From Ornithobacterium rhinotracheale DSM 15997 (GTDB lineage: Bacteria; Bacteroidota; Bacteroidia; Flavobacteriales; Weeksellaceae): a stretch of 64,000 nt of DNA. The number at the start of each line of letters is the position of its first letter. The first letter of the stretch is position 1. This document shows, piece after piece, positions 34,778-44,269 of the stretch. The notes under the pieces are model-generated. The model did not search any database and had not been told where the DNA came from. It saw only the letters and a program-made list of their open reading frames with translations. The translations under genes and the position numbers were made by a program. The stretch lies in contig NC_018016.1 of the NCBI RefSeq assembly GCF_000265465.1, positions 308,501 to 372,500 on the forward strand. The letters are read 5' to 3'.

Positions 34778-37369
34778 TTAAATCTTATTCCCCTCTTTCC
34801 TATTTTTAAAAAAATAGAAACCGCTACCCAGAATCAATAAGGCAAAAATTACATTGCTTGCCAAAGTGATTGTAGAGCCTAATTGAATGGATTTTGGTTC
34901 AAATTTGAAAACAATTTCGTGCTTGCCTTTAGGGATTTCAAGCCCGCGAAGGAAATAGTTAGTCTGCACAATTGGAGCTTCTTTTCCATCGATACTGGCT
35001 TGCCAACCTTTGTCATAAAACACTTCAGAAAACACCGCAAAACCATCATTGGCATTCTCGCTAGTATAATGGATTTCAAATGGTAAATACTTTGTCAATT
35101 CAATATTAGCATTGGCAGAAGAATAGTTTTTATTTGCTGAAAAATTATTGACTACCGCTTGATTTTTGATGTCGATTTGTCCAATTTTCACAATAGACTC
35201 GTTGTCGTCTTTAGCCTCTAAAACTTGTTGCACAAACCACGCATTTCCTGCAGGATTTGGATTTTTCATCACCTGAGGTTCTTGCGGATTGCCCACAATC
35301 ACATAGCGTGTATTGAGCATATTTAAGATGTTTTCGAGCGAACGATTGCTTAAGCCCAATTGTTTTTTCTGGATAGAATCACTTGTAAAATAGACATCTA
35401 TGATATTTTGATAATTCTGCAATTTAGCGCCGTGGTAGCCCCCAATCGCATTGACGAAATAAGATGTAGAGGCATCATTGAATGTATTAACTGCTCGGTT
35501 AAACACACGATAATGCCCTTTGTCGTTTTCTTTGATTTGGTTTAAAACATTATTCATCGGGATTTTGTATGCAATCTGCATCACCATCGGATTGCTTTGT
35601 GCCGCCTGCATCATGCGATCGGTCATTTGTGTAGGAAACGGATTTTTCACCCATTGTGCAGGAATAAAGTTTTCTTCGTTTAAGTATCGTTTATCCACAC
35701 CCCAAACATCAATTAAACTTAAAATTGCAATGCCTGCAATCACGATTTCTTTGTGTTTCAAAACCTTGAATTGATACAATAAAAACAAACCTAAAGTGAG
35801 CACAACAAAGACAATCGTGCGCAAAGTATCCGCTTTAAACATCGCAATTCTATCCGCTTTAATGCCTTTTGCCATGGCTTGTGGCAATTGTGAATCTATC
35901 TCAGATGTAAACGAGAACATACTACCACCCGCCACATACAAAATCACTAAAAACAGCACAACGCCTCCACCTGCATAATACAAGATTTTCTTCTTTGTTT
36001 CTTGGCTTAAAGTTTTATCTTTAAAGTAGCGATACACCGCAAAAGCACCTAACAATGGCATAGTAAATTCCGCCATGACAAGAATAGAAGAAACGGCTCT
36101 AAATTTATCGTAGAATGGCACATAATCTATAAAGAAATCAGTGATAGGCATAAAGTTTTTGCCCCAAGCAAGGATAAAACTCAACAGCGTAGCACTTAAA
36201 AGCCACCATTTGTATCTTCCTTTAACCAAGAATAAGCCCAAAATAAACAAAAATACAACCACCGCACCTTGATAAGCTGGACCACTTGTAAATGGCTGAT
36301 CGCCCCAATAAGTTGGGATAGCACTAATGTTTTGACTCATAGAAGCTAAAGCTTGCGGGTAAATTTCTTCGTATTTGGCTTGAGGATTTTGCGCTGCATA
36401 TTGTGCCGCCACTTCGCCCGCCGCTTGCTGAACAGATTCTTGCAAATTCTTTTTATAAGTTTCTGGCTCGGTAGAACCTCCACCCATAAAATTAGGGATA
36501 AAAAGGTTTAAGGTTTCTAGTTTCCCGTAGCTCCAAGCCGTGATGTAATCTTTGTTTAAGCCAGCATGATTGCTATGTTCATTTTGCAACAAAGTTACAT
36601 TGTTTTTGCCACGGGTGCTTAATTTTCCGTACTCATAAGTGGCTAAATAATTGGTGCTATTTAAGCCTAATGCTAGAAACAATGCCACAACGCTTAGCCC
36701 TAGCGAAATTCCAAATGCTTTGATTTGTTTTTGTTTAAAGGCTTCTACCCCTTCAAAAATGACAAATAATCCCATGACAAAACCGAAATAATAAGTCATT
36801 TGTGGGTGATTGGCATTCAGCTCCAATGCCATAAAAAGTGTTGTGAGCAAAAGCCCTAAAATATATTTCCGTTTAAACAAAAGGATAATTCCAGCGGCTA
36901 ATGGTGCAAAATAAGCAATGGCATGTGCTTTGGAATTGTGCCCTGCCTCGATAATGATGACAAAATAAGTGCCTAAGCCAAAGAGAAATGCACCCACAAG
37001 TGCGTATTTCCAATTTTTAAACAATACCAAACCGAGTATAAAAAATCCCGCCAAAAGCAAAAACATGTAATCGGCAGGACGCGGCAAAAAGCGCAAAACT
37101 TGGTCTATTTTCTTAATCACATTGTATTGGTAGCTCGCCCCCGTTTGGTAAGTGGGCATACCGCTAAACATGGCATCGCTCCAGTACACATTTTCGCCCG
37201 TAGCTTTTTGATACTGGTGCATGCTCTCGGCACTACCTTTGTAGTTTACGATATCGGGTTGCAACAAAGCTTGGTTTCCGCTGATAACGGGCATGTTGTA
37301 TGCCAAAGCCACAAGGGCAATCAGCACGATAGAAATTAACCCAAAAATTACATTTTTATTTAGTTTCAT
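34778..37369 (-). CDS. YfhO family polytopic membrane protein
   Basis: 863 residues from MKLNKNVIFGLISIVLIALV (an ATG three codons upstream is possible). About 12-14 hydrophobic helices with a large periplasmic loop after the first helix and a soluble beta-rich C-terminal part (about 600-820) before a last helix. YfhO proteins belong to the GT-C-like membrane glycosyltransferases; in Bacillus, YfhO glycosylates lipoteichoic acid. The acceptor in this Gram-negative organism is unknown. Its start overlaps the end of the DUF4834 gene by about 14 bp, so the two are translationally coupled. Confidence 0.88.
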   Translation of the reverse strand: MKLNKNVIFGLISIVLIALVALAYNMPVISGNQALLQPDIVNYKGSAESMHQYQKATGENVYWSDAMFSGMPTYQTGASYQYNVIKKIDQVLRFLPRPADYMFLLLAGFFILGLVLFKNWKYALVGAFLFGLGTYFVIIIEAGHNSKAHAIAYFAPLAAGIILLFKRKYILGLLLTTLFMALELNANHPQMTYYFGFVMGLFVIFEGVEAFKQKQIKAFGISLGLSVVALFLALGLNSTNYLATYEYGKLSTRGKNNVTLLQNEHSNHAGLNKDYITAWSYGKLETLNLFIPNFMGGGSTEPETYKKNLQESVQQAAGEVAAQYAAQNPQAKYEEIYPQALASMSQNISAIPTYWGDQPFTSGPAYQGAVVVFLFILGLFLVKGRYKWWLLSATLLSFILAWGKNFMPITDFFIDYVPFYDKFRAVSSILVMAEFTMPLLGAFAVYRYFKDKTLSQETKKKILYYAGGGVVLFLVILYVAGGSMFSFTSEIDSQLPQAMAKGIKADRIAMFKADTLRTIVFVVLTLGLFLLYQFKVLKHKEIVIAGIAILSLIDVWGVDKRYLNEENFIPAQWVKNPFPTQMTDRMMQAAQSNPMVMQIAYKIPMNNVLNQIKENDKGHYRVFNRAVNTFNDASTSYFVNAIGGYHGAKLQNYQNIIDVYFTSDSIQKKQLGLSNRSLENILNMLNTRYVIVGNPQEPQVMKNPNPAGNAWFVQQVLEAKDDNESIVKIGQIDIKNQAVVNNFSANKNYSSANANIELTKYLPFEIHYTSENANDGFAVFSEVFYDKGWQASIDGKEAPIVQTNYFLRGLEIPKGKHEIVFKFEPKSIQLGSTITLASNVIFALLILGSGFYFFKNRKEGNKI

Positions 37370-37568
37370 CCTCTTCAATTTCTTCGTAATCTACCGTTTC
37401 GGCATCTACATTATACTTTGATTTTTCTACTTCTTTTGTTTTAAAGATACGCACATCTCGGTCTTCGTTTCGTCTGCGAGACGAGGATTTTTTGATGGTT
37501 TTTCGGTAGTAATCATATATAAAATACAGAATTACTCCAAGCAATACTAATTTCAAAATAGGTGTCAT
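37356..37568 (-). CDS. DUF4834 family small membrane protein
   Basis: 70 residues: one hydrophobic helix (ILKLVLLGVILYFIYDYY), a basic patch KKSSSRRR, and an acidic tail VDYEEIEEDETK. This matches the DUF4834 family of Bacteroidota. The overlap with the YfhO gene start suggests a small partner or chaperone of that membrane enzyme; this is an inference from layout only. Confidence 0.75.
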   Translation of the reverse strand: MTPILKLVLLGVILYFIYDYYRKTIKKSSSRRRNEDRDVRIFKTKEVEKSKYNVDAETVDYEEIEEDETK

Positions 37569-37610
37569 TTAATTTTAAGTGTAAAATAGCTAAAAAACGA
37601 ATTTAATAAA

Positions 37611-37661
37611 AAAAGGAACAAACTCAAACACTTTATGAGCGTTTAAGCCAGTTCCTTTTGC
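37611..37661 (-). terminator. Terminator of the DUF6263-like gene
   Basis: AAAAGGAAC / GTTCCTTTT arms enclosing a long, partly paired loop; the minus strand ends in seven T. Confidence 0.65.
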
Positions 37662-37677
37662 TTTCAATCTCAAATAA

Positions 37678-38676
37678 TTATTTATTATTGATTTCTGTAT
37701 GAGTGTTTGTGGTAGACGAGAAATTCATTTTTTGTCCTTGATATTCCTGAGTTTCTCTCACTACTTCTTTTCTCTTGATGTCTGCAGAAGAAATCCAGCC
37801 CGATTTTTGGTCTAATTTAGCCAAACCGTCTACACTTCCCTCTAGGCTTCTGTACAAATTCACTCCTTGCGGATTTGATTGCGAATCGCTTCCCTTGCTG
37901 CTTCCATCGATTTTAATGTCTACCACTCCATTATCTACTGATTGTAGCGTGTAGTTCATCGTAGATTTTGCTTTATCTGTCCCTTCTGATTTGCTCCATT
38001 TTCCGCCTAGTTTCACAGCTTTTTTAGGATAGAAAGAAGTTGATTCATCAAAAATTGTTTGGATCGCTGTAATGTTCAATGTTTGGCTCAACACTTGGTC
38101 TAGCCCTTCTTGCTCCTCTTTGCTTAAATCTTTTTTAAGCTCTTCTTTCACAGCGTTTCGCACAGGCAATAAATTAGTTACATCTACTACTTTACCGCTA
38201 CGAGTAATTTCCATTTTAAAGACTTTTCCTACAATGGCTTTATTAAATTCCCATTGTCTTGCAGCTCCTTTATCGGTTGGTTTTTCTGCATCGGTATCAA
38301 ACCCAATTGTTTTTTTATCGCTCTTGTTCTCTTCTTTAAAACGAGTAAACTTAACATCTAGCACATAAGTACTATCTTTTACTTGCGCCACGGTATAATC
38401 AAGTGCTGTGGTAGAAGTTTGCTTCACAGTTTGGCTCTGTTGCCCATTAGACTGCGTCATGGTAGCATTATTGGTAAGGCTAAACGGATAAGTTTTTCCT
38501 TCTTCTAGATTAAAAGCAAAAACATATTCACCTTGGGCATTTTTAGTAAATGCTTCTGCTGGAACCTCTTTTTTCACTTCAGTTTTTGTGGTCTCGCTAG
38601 TTGTGGTGGTTGTATTTTCTTTTTTACAAGAAAAAGCCAAAGCCACAATCGAAAGTGCTATTATTGATTTTTTCAT
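37678..38676 (-). CDS. DUF6263-like lipoprotein
   Basis: 332 residues starting with MKKSIIALSIVALAFSCKKE; the lipobox (AFSC, Cys 17) fixes this ATG against one 57 bp upstream. After a Thr-rich spacer the mature part has a repeated beta pattern (YPFSLTNNATMTQ, LDYTVAQVKDSTYVLDVKFTRFKEE, GGKWSKSEGTDKAKSTMNYTLQSVDNG) typical of DUF6263 proteins of Flavobacteriia. Function unknown. A -7 box TATATTTG (38712-38705) lies 29 bp upstream, so it can be transcribed apart from the porin gene. Confidence 0.7.
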   Translation of the reverse strand: MKKSIIALSIVALAFSCKKENTTTTTSETTKTEVKKEVPAEAFTKNAQGEYVFAFNLEEGKTYPFSLTNNATMTQSNGQQSQTVKQTSTTALDYTVAQVKDSTYVLDVKFTRFKEENKSDKKTIGFDTDAEKPTDKGAARQWEFNKAIVGKVFKMEITRSGKVVDVTNLLPVRNAVKEELKKDLSKEEQEGLDQVLSQTLNITAIQTIFDESTSFYPKKAVKLGGKWSKSEGTDKAKSTMNYTLQSVDNGVVDIKIDGSSKGSDSQSNPQGVNLYRSLEGSVDGLAKLDQKSGWISSADIKRKEVVRETQEYQGQKMNFSSTTNTHTEINNK

Positions 38677-38729
38677 ATTTTTAATTTCAATGTTTAATGT
38701 ATTGCAAATATACAATTTAGTTTTTAACA

Positions 38730-40001
38730 TCATCTAATTTCAAATTGATATTGCAGGACAATCATATCTTTTCTTTCGCTCACTTCTTTGCTCACCGCGT
38801 CAAAAACAGGTCGATTGGCATAACCTAGCGATAATTTGCTGGCTTGCCCATTGAGGTAAACATTCACGCCGGCATTGTAGCTAACGGCAGCATCTTCCAA
38901 TCCTTTGTAGTTGGCATAACGCAAACCTACGTTTGGCTGAATTCTCACATCATTGGTTCCGCTTTTTGGCAACAGATAGCCCAAATTCCAGTACAAAGTG
39001 TTTCCCGTTCCCATCATGGGTTCCTGCACGCCTTTTCCGTTAAAACTTATTCCGCCCTTGTCGGCTATACCATTTGGGCCTACATTTCTCACATAATCAT
39101 CTCCAAAATCGGTGTAGAAATAGCCCAAATAAGTTGTTAGAGCATCTCCTCTTTCAGACAATTTTTTCTCCATAAACACATCTGTCGCAAAGTTTTTGTA
39201 GTCAAAATATTCAATATTTGGCGCCAAGCCTCTTTGCATCATATCTGGCTGATATGCACCACCTATTCCTACGCTTAATACATTTTTGGTTCCTAAATAA
39301 GTCCCTGCCGAACCGCTAAAGGCATTGAGATTGCTCTCATTTTCCCAAAATTCATATTTAAAATAGCCCGAAATTCGTTTTTTGGAATTATTTACGGCAT
39401 AATCCACCTTGGTCTGGTTTGCCGTAGTGGTTTTATTAAACTCTGGAGCCGAAAGAGCTACACGATAGTCCAACTTCCCGATTTGCCCTTTGGCATAAAC
39501 ACCTAAGCTTCGCCCCAAATCGTCTTGCCTGTTCAAAGTAAAAAGTGAAAAAATTTCCGAATCTAAATTTAGCAAGTTTCCATTGCTAAAAGATGAAATC
39601 CTATTGCTCGTGCCCCAGCTGCTTTTCCCCGCCCCCAGTGCAAATGCTGGGCTAAAAGTGTAATCTGCGTGCAAATCAATCAACTGCACACGAAATGTAT
39701 TGAAAGTATTTTTGTTGATATTATTTCCTCCGATTTGAGAAAAAACATAAAATTTCTCGCCAATTCTAGACTGAATGCCTAAACGCAACCTCCTCATCGA
39801 GAAATCTAGTCCATTATTCACCGCTTCGCCATTGAGTTTAGTTCCTGGATTATAATTGGCATATCTTGCCCAAAACTGCCCTCTTAAATTTGCCTGAATA
39901 TAGGATTGCCCATCATCAAAGTTTAAACGCAAATGCCTTTTCTGCGCTTGCACTTGCAAACTCATCAATACCACAAAACAAATTCCTGCTATCTTTTTCA
40001 T
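38730..40001 (-). CDS. OprP/OprO-type outer membrane porin
   Basis: 423 residues with a signal peptide (cleavage near VQAQ, about 19). Beta-barrel with many alternating strands and a C-terminal aromatic/charged strand MIVLQYQFEIR. The N-terminal RLNFDDGQSYIQANLRGQFWARY and FSMRRLRLGIQSRIGEKFYVFSQIGGNN are characteristic of the phosphate-selective porin O/P group in Bacteroidota. Anion or phosphate specificity is assumed from the family only. No phosphate transport genes are adjacent. A -7 box TATTTTTG (40025-40018) lies upstream. Confidence 0.85.
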   Translation of the reverse strand: MKKIAGICFVVLMSLQVQAQKRHLRLNFDDGQSYIQANLRGQFWARYANYNPGTKLNGEAVNNGLDFSMRRLRLGIQSRIGEKFYVFSQIGGNNINKNTFNTFRVQLIDLHADYTFSPAFALGAGKSSWGTSNRISSFSNGNLLNLDSEIFSLFTLNRQDDLGRSLGVYAKGQIGKLDYRVALSAPEFNKTTTANQTKVDYAVNNSKKRISGYFKYEFWENESNLNAFSGSAGTYLGTKNVLSVGIGGAYQPDMMQRGLAPNIEYFDYKNFATDVFMEKKLSERGDALTTYLGYFYTDFGDDYVRNVGPNGIADKGGISFNGKGVQEPMMGTGNTLYWNLGYLLPKSGTNDVRIQPNVGLRYANYKGLEDAAVSYNAGVNVYLNGQASKLSLGYANRPVFDAVSKEVSERKDMIVLQYQFEIR

Positions 40002-40034
40002 TTCTTAAAATTTTTAGCAAAAATACACCTTTAT

Positions 40035-40071
40035 AAAAAAAATTGGGTTATGATATATTTCACAACCCAAC
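40035..40071 (-). terminator. Terminator of glnN
   Basis: TTGGGTT / AACCCAA stem with partly paired loop and a long T run on the minus strand. Confidence 0.85.
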
Positions 40072-40091
40072 TTTTGAATGGTTTTATTTTT

Positions 40092-42278
40092 TTATCTCAT
40101 AAACAATAATTCTCTATATTTTGGCAATGGCCACATTTCGTCGTCGATTCGCATTTCGAGCGCATCGACATGCAAACGAATTTCTTCTAATTTAGGAATT
40201 AATTGAAAACAGAAATGATCGGCTCTTTCCTGTGCAGTTTTCATTAATTTAGCTTCGGCACGGATTTCTCTTAACTGAGAAACTAAATCTTTAATAACTG
40301 TATGATGCCCAGAGATTTCCTTGATTAAATCTAATTGATCTTTAGCATATTCTTTATATTCTTCGCCAAAAATCTCCTTCATACCTCGCACATTTTCAAG
40401 CAATTGATTTTGGTATCGCACGGCGGTAGGCAAGATATGGTTTCGAGACAAATCGGCAAGCACACGAGATTCTATCGCTACAAGATTAATGTATTTCTCG
40501 AGTTTTATTTCGTTTCTCGCCTTGATTTCGCGCTCGTTATACACTTCGTTTTCCACAAAAACTTGCATGTTCTTTTTCTCCAACTCCACACGCAATGCCT
40601 CTGGCGTAGTTCGCAAGTTTTTCAAACCTCGTTTTTCGGCTTCTTTTCGCCATTCTTCTGAGTAGCCATCACCTTCAAACAAGATTTTTTTACAGGCTTT
40701 CACATCATCTCTTAATTGATTAAAAATCGCCTCATCTTTCTTTAATCCTTTAGCAATCAGCGCATCTACTTTCTTTTTAAAAGTTTTAAGCTGCTCTGCC
40801 ATGATGGTGTTCATCGTGATGATGATTTCGGCACAGTTGGCAGAAGACCCCACGGCACGCACTTCAAATTTATTTCCTGTAAAAGCAAATGGCGAAGTAC
40901 GGTTTCTGTCGGTATTATCCAATAAAATTTCTGGGATTTTCCCGACTAAATTTAGTTTTAAATCCGTTTTTTCGCCTGCGCTTAATTTTCCTTTAGTTAC
41001 TTTTTCCAATTCATCCAAAACTTCTCTTAACTGAGAGCCAATAAATACAGACATAATGGCTGGTGGTGCCTCATGCCCACCCAAACGGTGGTCGTTGGTA
41101 GCCGATGCAATTGCCGAACGAATCAAATCGCCGTAATTGTGCACCGCCATAATGGTATTGATGAAAAATGTAAGAAATTGTAAATTTTGTTTTGGATTTT
41201 TACCTGGGCTTAAAAGATTATCGCCTTTATCGGTCGCTAGCGACCAGTTGTTGTGTTTTCCCGAACCATTGACATCGGCAAAGGGTTTTTCGTGCAACAA
41301 CACCTTTAAATGATGTTTTGCTGCCACTCTTCCCATAATGTCCATCAAAAGTGAATTATGATCCACCGCTAAGTTTGCTTCCTCAAACATCGGTGCTAGC
41401 TCAAACTGATTGGGTGCCACCTCATTGTGTCGAGTGGTTACGGGAATCCCTAATTTCATACATTCCACCTCGAGCTCCTTCATATAATTAATCGCACGAA
41501 ACGGAATCGAACCAAAATAATGGTCGTCTAGCTGTTGCCCCTTAGCTGGTGGATGTCCAAGCAAAGTGCGACCTGTGAGCCCAATATCGGGGCGAGCACT
41601 TGCCAAACCTGCATCTACCAAAAAGTATTCTTGCTCCCAGCCGAGCGTGGTTTGCACTTTCTTGACATTTTTATCAAAATAAGAACGCATCACATCGCCC
41701 GCCGCATTGTCTATGGCTTGAATAGCTCGCAAAAGAGGTGTTTTATAATCTAAAGTTTCGCCCGTGTAGGAAATAAACACCGACGGAATACACAAAGTGG
41801 TATCAATAATAAAGGCGGGCGAAGTGGGATCCCATGCCGTGTACCCTCGTGCCTCGAAAGTATTTCGGATACCGCCATTTGGAAAACTTGACGCATCGGG
41901 CTCTTGCTGAATCAACATACCACCGTTGAAACGCTCAATCCCACGATTGCCCTCAATAGGAGAGAAAAACGAGTCGTGTTTTTCTGCCGTGGCTCCCGTA
42001 AGTGGCTGAAACCAGTGCGTGTAGTGCGTAACGCCCTTGGACAAAGCCCAATCTTTCATAGCGGTGGCGATTTGGTCGGCAATGGAGCGGTCGATGTTTT
42101 TACCGCGTTCCACGGTTTCTACCATTTCTTGGAAAGCTGATTTGGTGAGATATTCACGCATTTTCTCGAGCGTAAAAACATTTTCACAAAAATATTCCGA
42201 AAGTTTTTTTTCTACTTTAAACTTTCTATACGGAATGCTGGCGAGCCTTTCTAAGGCATTAAATCGTAAGGTTGACAT
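40092..42278 (-). CDS. glnN: Glutamine synthetase type III
   Basis: 728 residues from MSTLRFNALERLASIPYRKF (a second ATG directly before it is possible). Length and sequence are those of GSIII, the large form found in Bacteroidota and cyanobacteria. Landmarks: TRHNEVAPNQFELAPMFEEANLAVDHN, HEKPFADVNGSGKHNNWSL and NRTSPFAFTGNKFEVRAVGSSANCAEI. Makes glutamine from glutamate, ammonia and ATP in the cytoplasm. Single gene with a -7 box and an inverted repeat upstream, where a nitrogen-responsive regulator might bind. Confidence 0.96.
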   Translation of the reverse strand: MSTLRFNALERLASIPYRKFKVEKKLSEYFCENVFTLEKMREYLTKSAFQEMVETVERGKNIDRSIADQIATAMKDWALSKGVTHYTHWFQPLTGATAEKHDSFFSPIEGNRGIERFNGGMLIQQEPDASSFPNGGIRNTFEARGYTAWDPTSPAFIIDTTLCIPSVFISYTGETLDYKTPLLRAIQAIDNAAGDVMRSYFDKNVKKVQTTLGWEQEYFLVDAGLASARPDIGLTGRTLLGHPPAKGQQLDDHYFGSIPFRAINYMKELEVECMKLGIPVTTRHNEVAPNQFELAPMFEEANLAVDHNSLLMDIMGRVAAKHHLKVLLHEKPFADVNGSGKHNNWSLATDKGDNLLSPGKNPKQNLQFLTFFINTIMAVHNYGDLIRSAIASATNDHRLGGHEAPPAIMSVFIGSQLREVLDELEKVTKGKLSAGEKTDLKLNLVGKIPEILLDNTDRNRTSPFAFTGNKFEVRAVGSSANCAEIIITMNTIMAEQLKTFKKKVDALIAKGLKKDEAIFNQLRDDVKACKKILFEGDGYSEEWRKEAEKRGLKNLRTTPEALRVELEKKNMQVFVENEVYNEREIKARNEIKLEKYINLVAIESRVLADLSRNHILPTAVRYQNQLLENVRGMKEIFGEEYKEYAKDQLDLIKEISGHHTVIKDLVSQLREIRAEAKLMKTAQERADHFCFQLIPKLEEIRLHVDALEMRIDDEMWPLPKYRELLFMR

Positions 42279-42301
42279 CAATATTTCTTTTAGTTCGCTC
42301 G

Positions 42302-42309
42302 CAAATATA
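42302..42309 (-). promoter_or_regulatory. -7 box of the glnN promoter
   Basis: On the minus strand TATATTTG, exact match to TAnnTTTG, 24 bp before the glnN start. The expected -33 position falls within the inverted repeat at 42324-42347. Confidence 0.6.
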
Positions 42310-42323
42310 CAAATTCAAACAAA

Positions 42324-42347
42324 TTACCCTATAAAAAATAGGGGTAA
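42324..42347. promoter_or_regulatory. Inverted repeat at the glnN promoter, possible operator
   Basis: TTACCCTAT and ATAGGGGTAA flank five A; arms pair with one bulged G. The site covers the -33 region of the glnN promoter, a fitting place for a regulator. No known site is recognised. Confidence 0.4.
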
Positions 42348-42377
42348 ATTTAATTTTTAATACTTTTTCAAAACAAA

Positions 42378-42403
42378 CACCCCATTTCAACACCCCATTT
42401 CAA
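42378..42403. repeat. Perfect 13-bp tandem duplication
   Basis: CACCCCATTTCAA occurs twice back to back, between the divergent glnN and PLDc_N genes. Confidence 0.85.
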
Positions 42404-42514
42404 GCAAGAAAATACAAAAATCAATTTTTAATACATTTTCTAATGTTAATTATTTGGAATTTCCATGATTATTAAATATATTGCACTAAGCAAATTAATG
42501 AAAATCAAAAAATT

Positions 42515-42739
42515 ATGGACAATTTATCAGCAATTTTAGTCGCAATTTATTTAATTCTTGGTGCTTTTTTAAGCGTTTGGGCTATTGTAGACTGCATTAA
42601 AACAAAAAGGGAATACAGCACTTTATGGATTTTGGTCGTATTTTTCTTCCCACTTATAGGTGCTTTTGCTTATTTCATGACCAAACCGAGAGCTAAATTT
42701 AAGCCGTTTAAAAACAACATTCAATCTTATAGAAAATAG
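42515..42739 (+). CDS. PLDc_N domain small membrane protein
   Basis: 74 residues with two hydrophobic helices (AILVAIYLILGAFLSVWAIVDCI and LWILVVFFFPLIGAFAYFM) and a basic tail. The pattern WAIVDCIKT...LWILVVFFFPLIGAFAYFM is that of PLDc_N (phospholipase D nuclease N-terminal) proteins, here without any phospholipase domain. Function unknown. It ends at a strong terminator shared with the convergent GLPGLI gene. Confidence 0.8.
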   Translation: MDNLSAILVAIYLILGAFLSVWAIVDCIKTKREYSTLWILVVFFFPLIGAFAYFMTKPRAKFKPFKNNIQSYRK

Positions 42740-42766
42740 ATAAGATTTAAAAGAGATTTTTCACAA

Positions 42767-42805
42767 AAACATCCCCGCTCGGCAAAGCCGAGCGGGGATG
42801 TTTTC
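42767..42805. terminator. Bidirectional terminator
   Basis: Perfect 18-bp stem AAAACATCCCCGCTCGGC with its complement around a three-base loop, flanked by A and T runs. Serves both the PLDc_N gene and the convergent GLPGLI gene. Confidence 0.9.
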
Positions 42806-42817
42806 TAATGTAAATGA

Positions 42818-43549
42818 TTAATCACGATTTACACCGCCACCTCGCATCATTTTAAGTTGTTCTAAATGATCTTTAATCAGCTTTTGAAACTCAGCCGATG
42901 AAATGGTTTTGTTTTTATTGAATTTCTCAATACTTGGCAAACTACTCTGCTCCCCGATGTTGATGGCAATAGTTTCCACATTATTCTCTGGTTGATTTTC
43001 TGGATGCGAAACGACTTTCATGATTAAACCTGGCAATCCGTAATAGTCTAGTGGTCCCATTTTATAAGGTACATCGGTTGTGTACCACGCAGTGATTACA
43101 ATTCCCGTATCGGTTTTAGCCACCGCTTTTCGGCAAAGAAAGCCTAAAATTTCTTGCTCTCCGTCTTTCAATTCCCATTGATAATTTTGCTGCAATTGGC
43201 TTTCTACCCAAAACTTTTTGCGGGCATAAATCGCTTCTTGTATTTGTTTTTTGTCGGCGTAATTTGTCAAAACCGATTCCACTTTCACCTCGCCCTGCAC
43301 AGGTAGTATGTATTTCTTCTGACCATTGTCTACAACTTCTTGCTTTTGATACAAACTTTTATCTTTAAAAATAAACAATTTGTAGTAAGTAGGGCGGCTA
43401 TACACTTGCATCATTAATTTGTGCGTATCGTTTGGATTGTCTCCACCTATTTTCATATGCTTGGTTTGCTCGTAGTCTACCACGACGCTTTGAGCACATA
43501 AAACCATGGAAAACAACAATAAAACTGAGTTTAAAATAATTTTTCTCAT
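42818..43549 (-). CDS. GLPGLI family protein
   Basis: 243 residues from MRKIILNSVLLLFSMVLCAQS, whose signal peptide fixes the start. It carries the family-naming motif as GPLDYYGLPGLIMKVV (about 170-185), preceded by WYTTDVPYKMGP. GLPGLI proteins are secreted Bacteroidota proteins of unknown role that usually lie beside a TonB-type outer membrane receptor; here such a receptor gene (44270-46903) lies on the same strand just upstream, with a small lipoprotein gene inserted in the opposite direction. The start is only 40 bp from that divergent gene. Confidence 0.9.
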   Translation of the reverse strand: MRKIILNSVLLLFSMVLCAQSVVVDYEQTKHMKIGGDNPNDTHKLMMQVYSRPTYYKLFIFKDKSLYQKQEVVDNGQKKYILPVQGEVKVESVLTNYADKKQIQEAIYARKKFWVESQLQQNYQWELKDGEQEILGFLCRKAVAKTDTGIVITAWYTTDVPYKMGPLDYYGLPGLIMKVVSHPENQPENNVETIAINIGEQSSLPSIEKFNKNKTISSAEFQKLIKDHLEQLKMMRGGGVNRD

Positions 43550-43589
43550 ATCAAATATTTTTAATAAATTTAGAAAAAAATATTTATTC

Positions 43590-44222
43590 ATGAAAAAGTT
43601 ACTTCTGATTTTTAACACTTTAACACTTATCGGTTGTCAAAAAGATTTTTTCCATAATAATTTTGAATATTACCAAACTGATAATTATCCCAATAAAAAA
43701 GCGGCTCGATTTATAAAAAATCAAGATACACTGCGTTTCGTTTTGGCAGCGGATTATCGCACAGACTACCAAATTGCACAAAAATTAAAAAAAGATTTTG
43801 GCAATGACCCAATTTACTTTAAAAGTAGGGATATGCGCAAAATCCTAAGAAGAAATAAAATCGGCAAACCGAGCGAACAGTTTTTATTTTACTTTACGCC
43901 AGATTATGTACACCTCAATTCGTTGGGATTTTATTACGACAAAGCATTCCCTGAAAGCAAACTAAAGGCAAGCAAAGATTCTGTGGTAGTGCGCGAAGAC
44001 GGGAAAGTAATTTCGCTGTATTATCCTTACAAAAATCAATATGCGGTAGAAAATTTTGTTCCAATGACGCAGGGTTTTGCAAGAATCATTACAATAAACA
44101 AAGCGAGCTACAACGAAAGACAAACCAAGGGATTTTTACACGAAGTAAATTCCTATATAAATGATAATTTTAGAGATAAAAATTACAAGGCTAAAAATTA
44201 TTTGTTGCTAAATCAAGAGTAA
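43590..44222 (+). CDS. Small lipoprotein, unknown function
   Basis: 210 residues from MKKLLLIFNTLTLIGCQKD; the lipobox LIGC (Cys near 16) supports this ATG over an in-frame extension that overlaps the GLPGLI start. The mature protein is basic and rich in Tyr, Lys, Asn, with no family recognised. It is divergent from the GLPGLI gene with only a 40 bp AT-rich gap and convergent with the outer membrane receptor gene. Confidence 0.6.
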   Translation: MKKLLLIFNTLTLIGCQKDFFHNNFEYYQTDNYPNKKAARFIKNQDTLRFVLAADYRTDYQIAQKLKKDFGNDPIYFKSRDMRKILRRNKIGKPSEQFLFYFTPDYVHLNSLGFYYDKAFPESKLKASKDSVVVREDGKVISLYYPYKNQYAVENFVPMTQGFARIITINKASYNERQTKGFLHEVNSYINDNFRDKNYKAKNYLLLNQE

Positions 44223-44234
44223 AAAATTAAACAA

Positions 44235-44263
44235 AAAAAGGCTTCTCAATGAGAAGCCTTTTT
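44235..44263. terminator. Bidirectional terminator
   Basis: AAAAAGGCTTCTC / GAGAAGCCTTTTT with a three-base loop, between the lipoprotein gene and the convergent receptor gene. Confidence 0.88.
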
Positions 44264-44269
44264 CCATCG

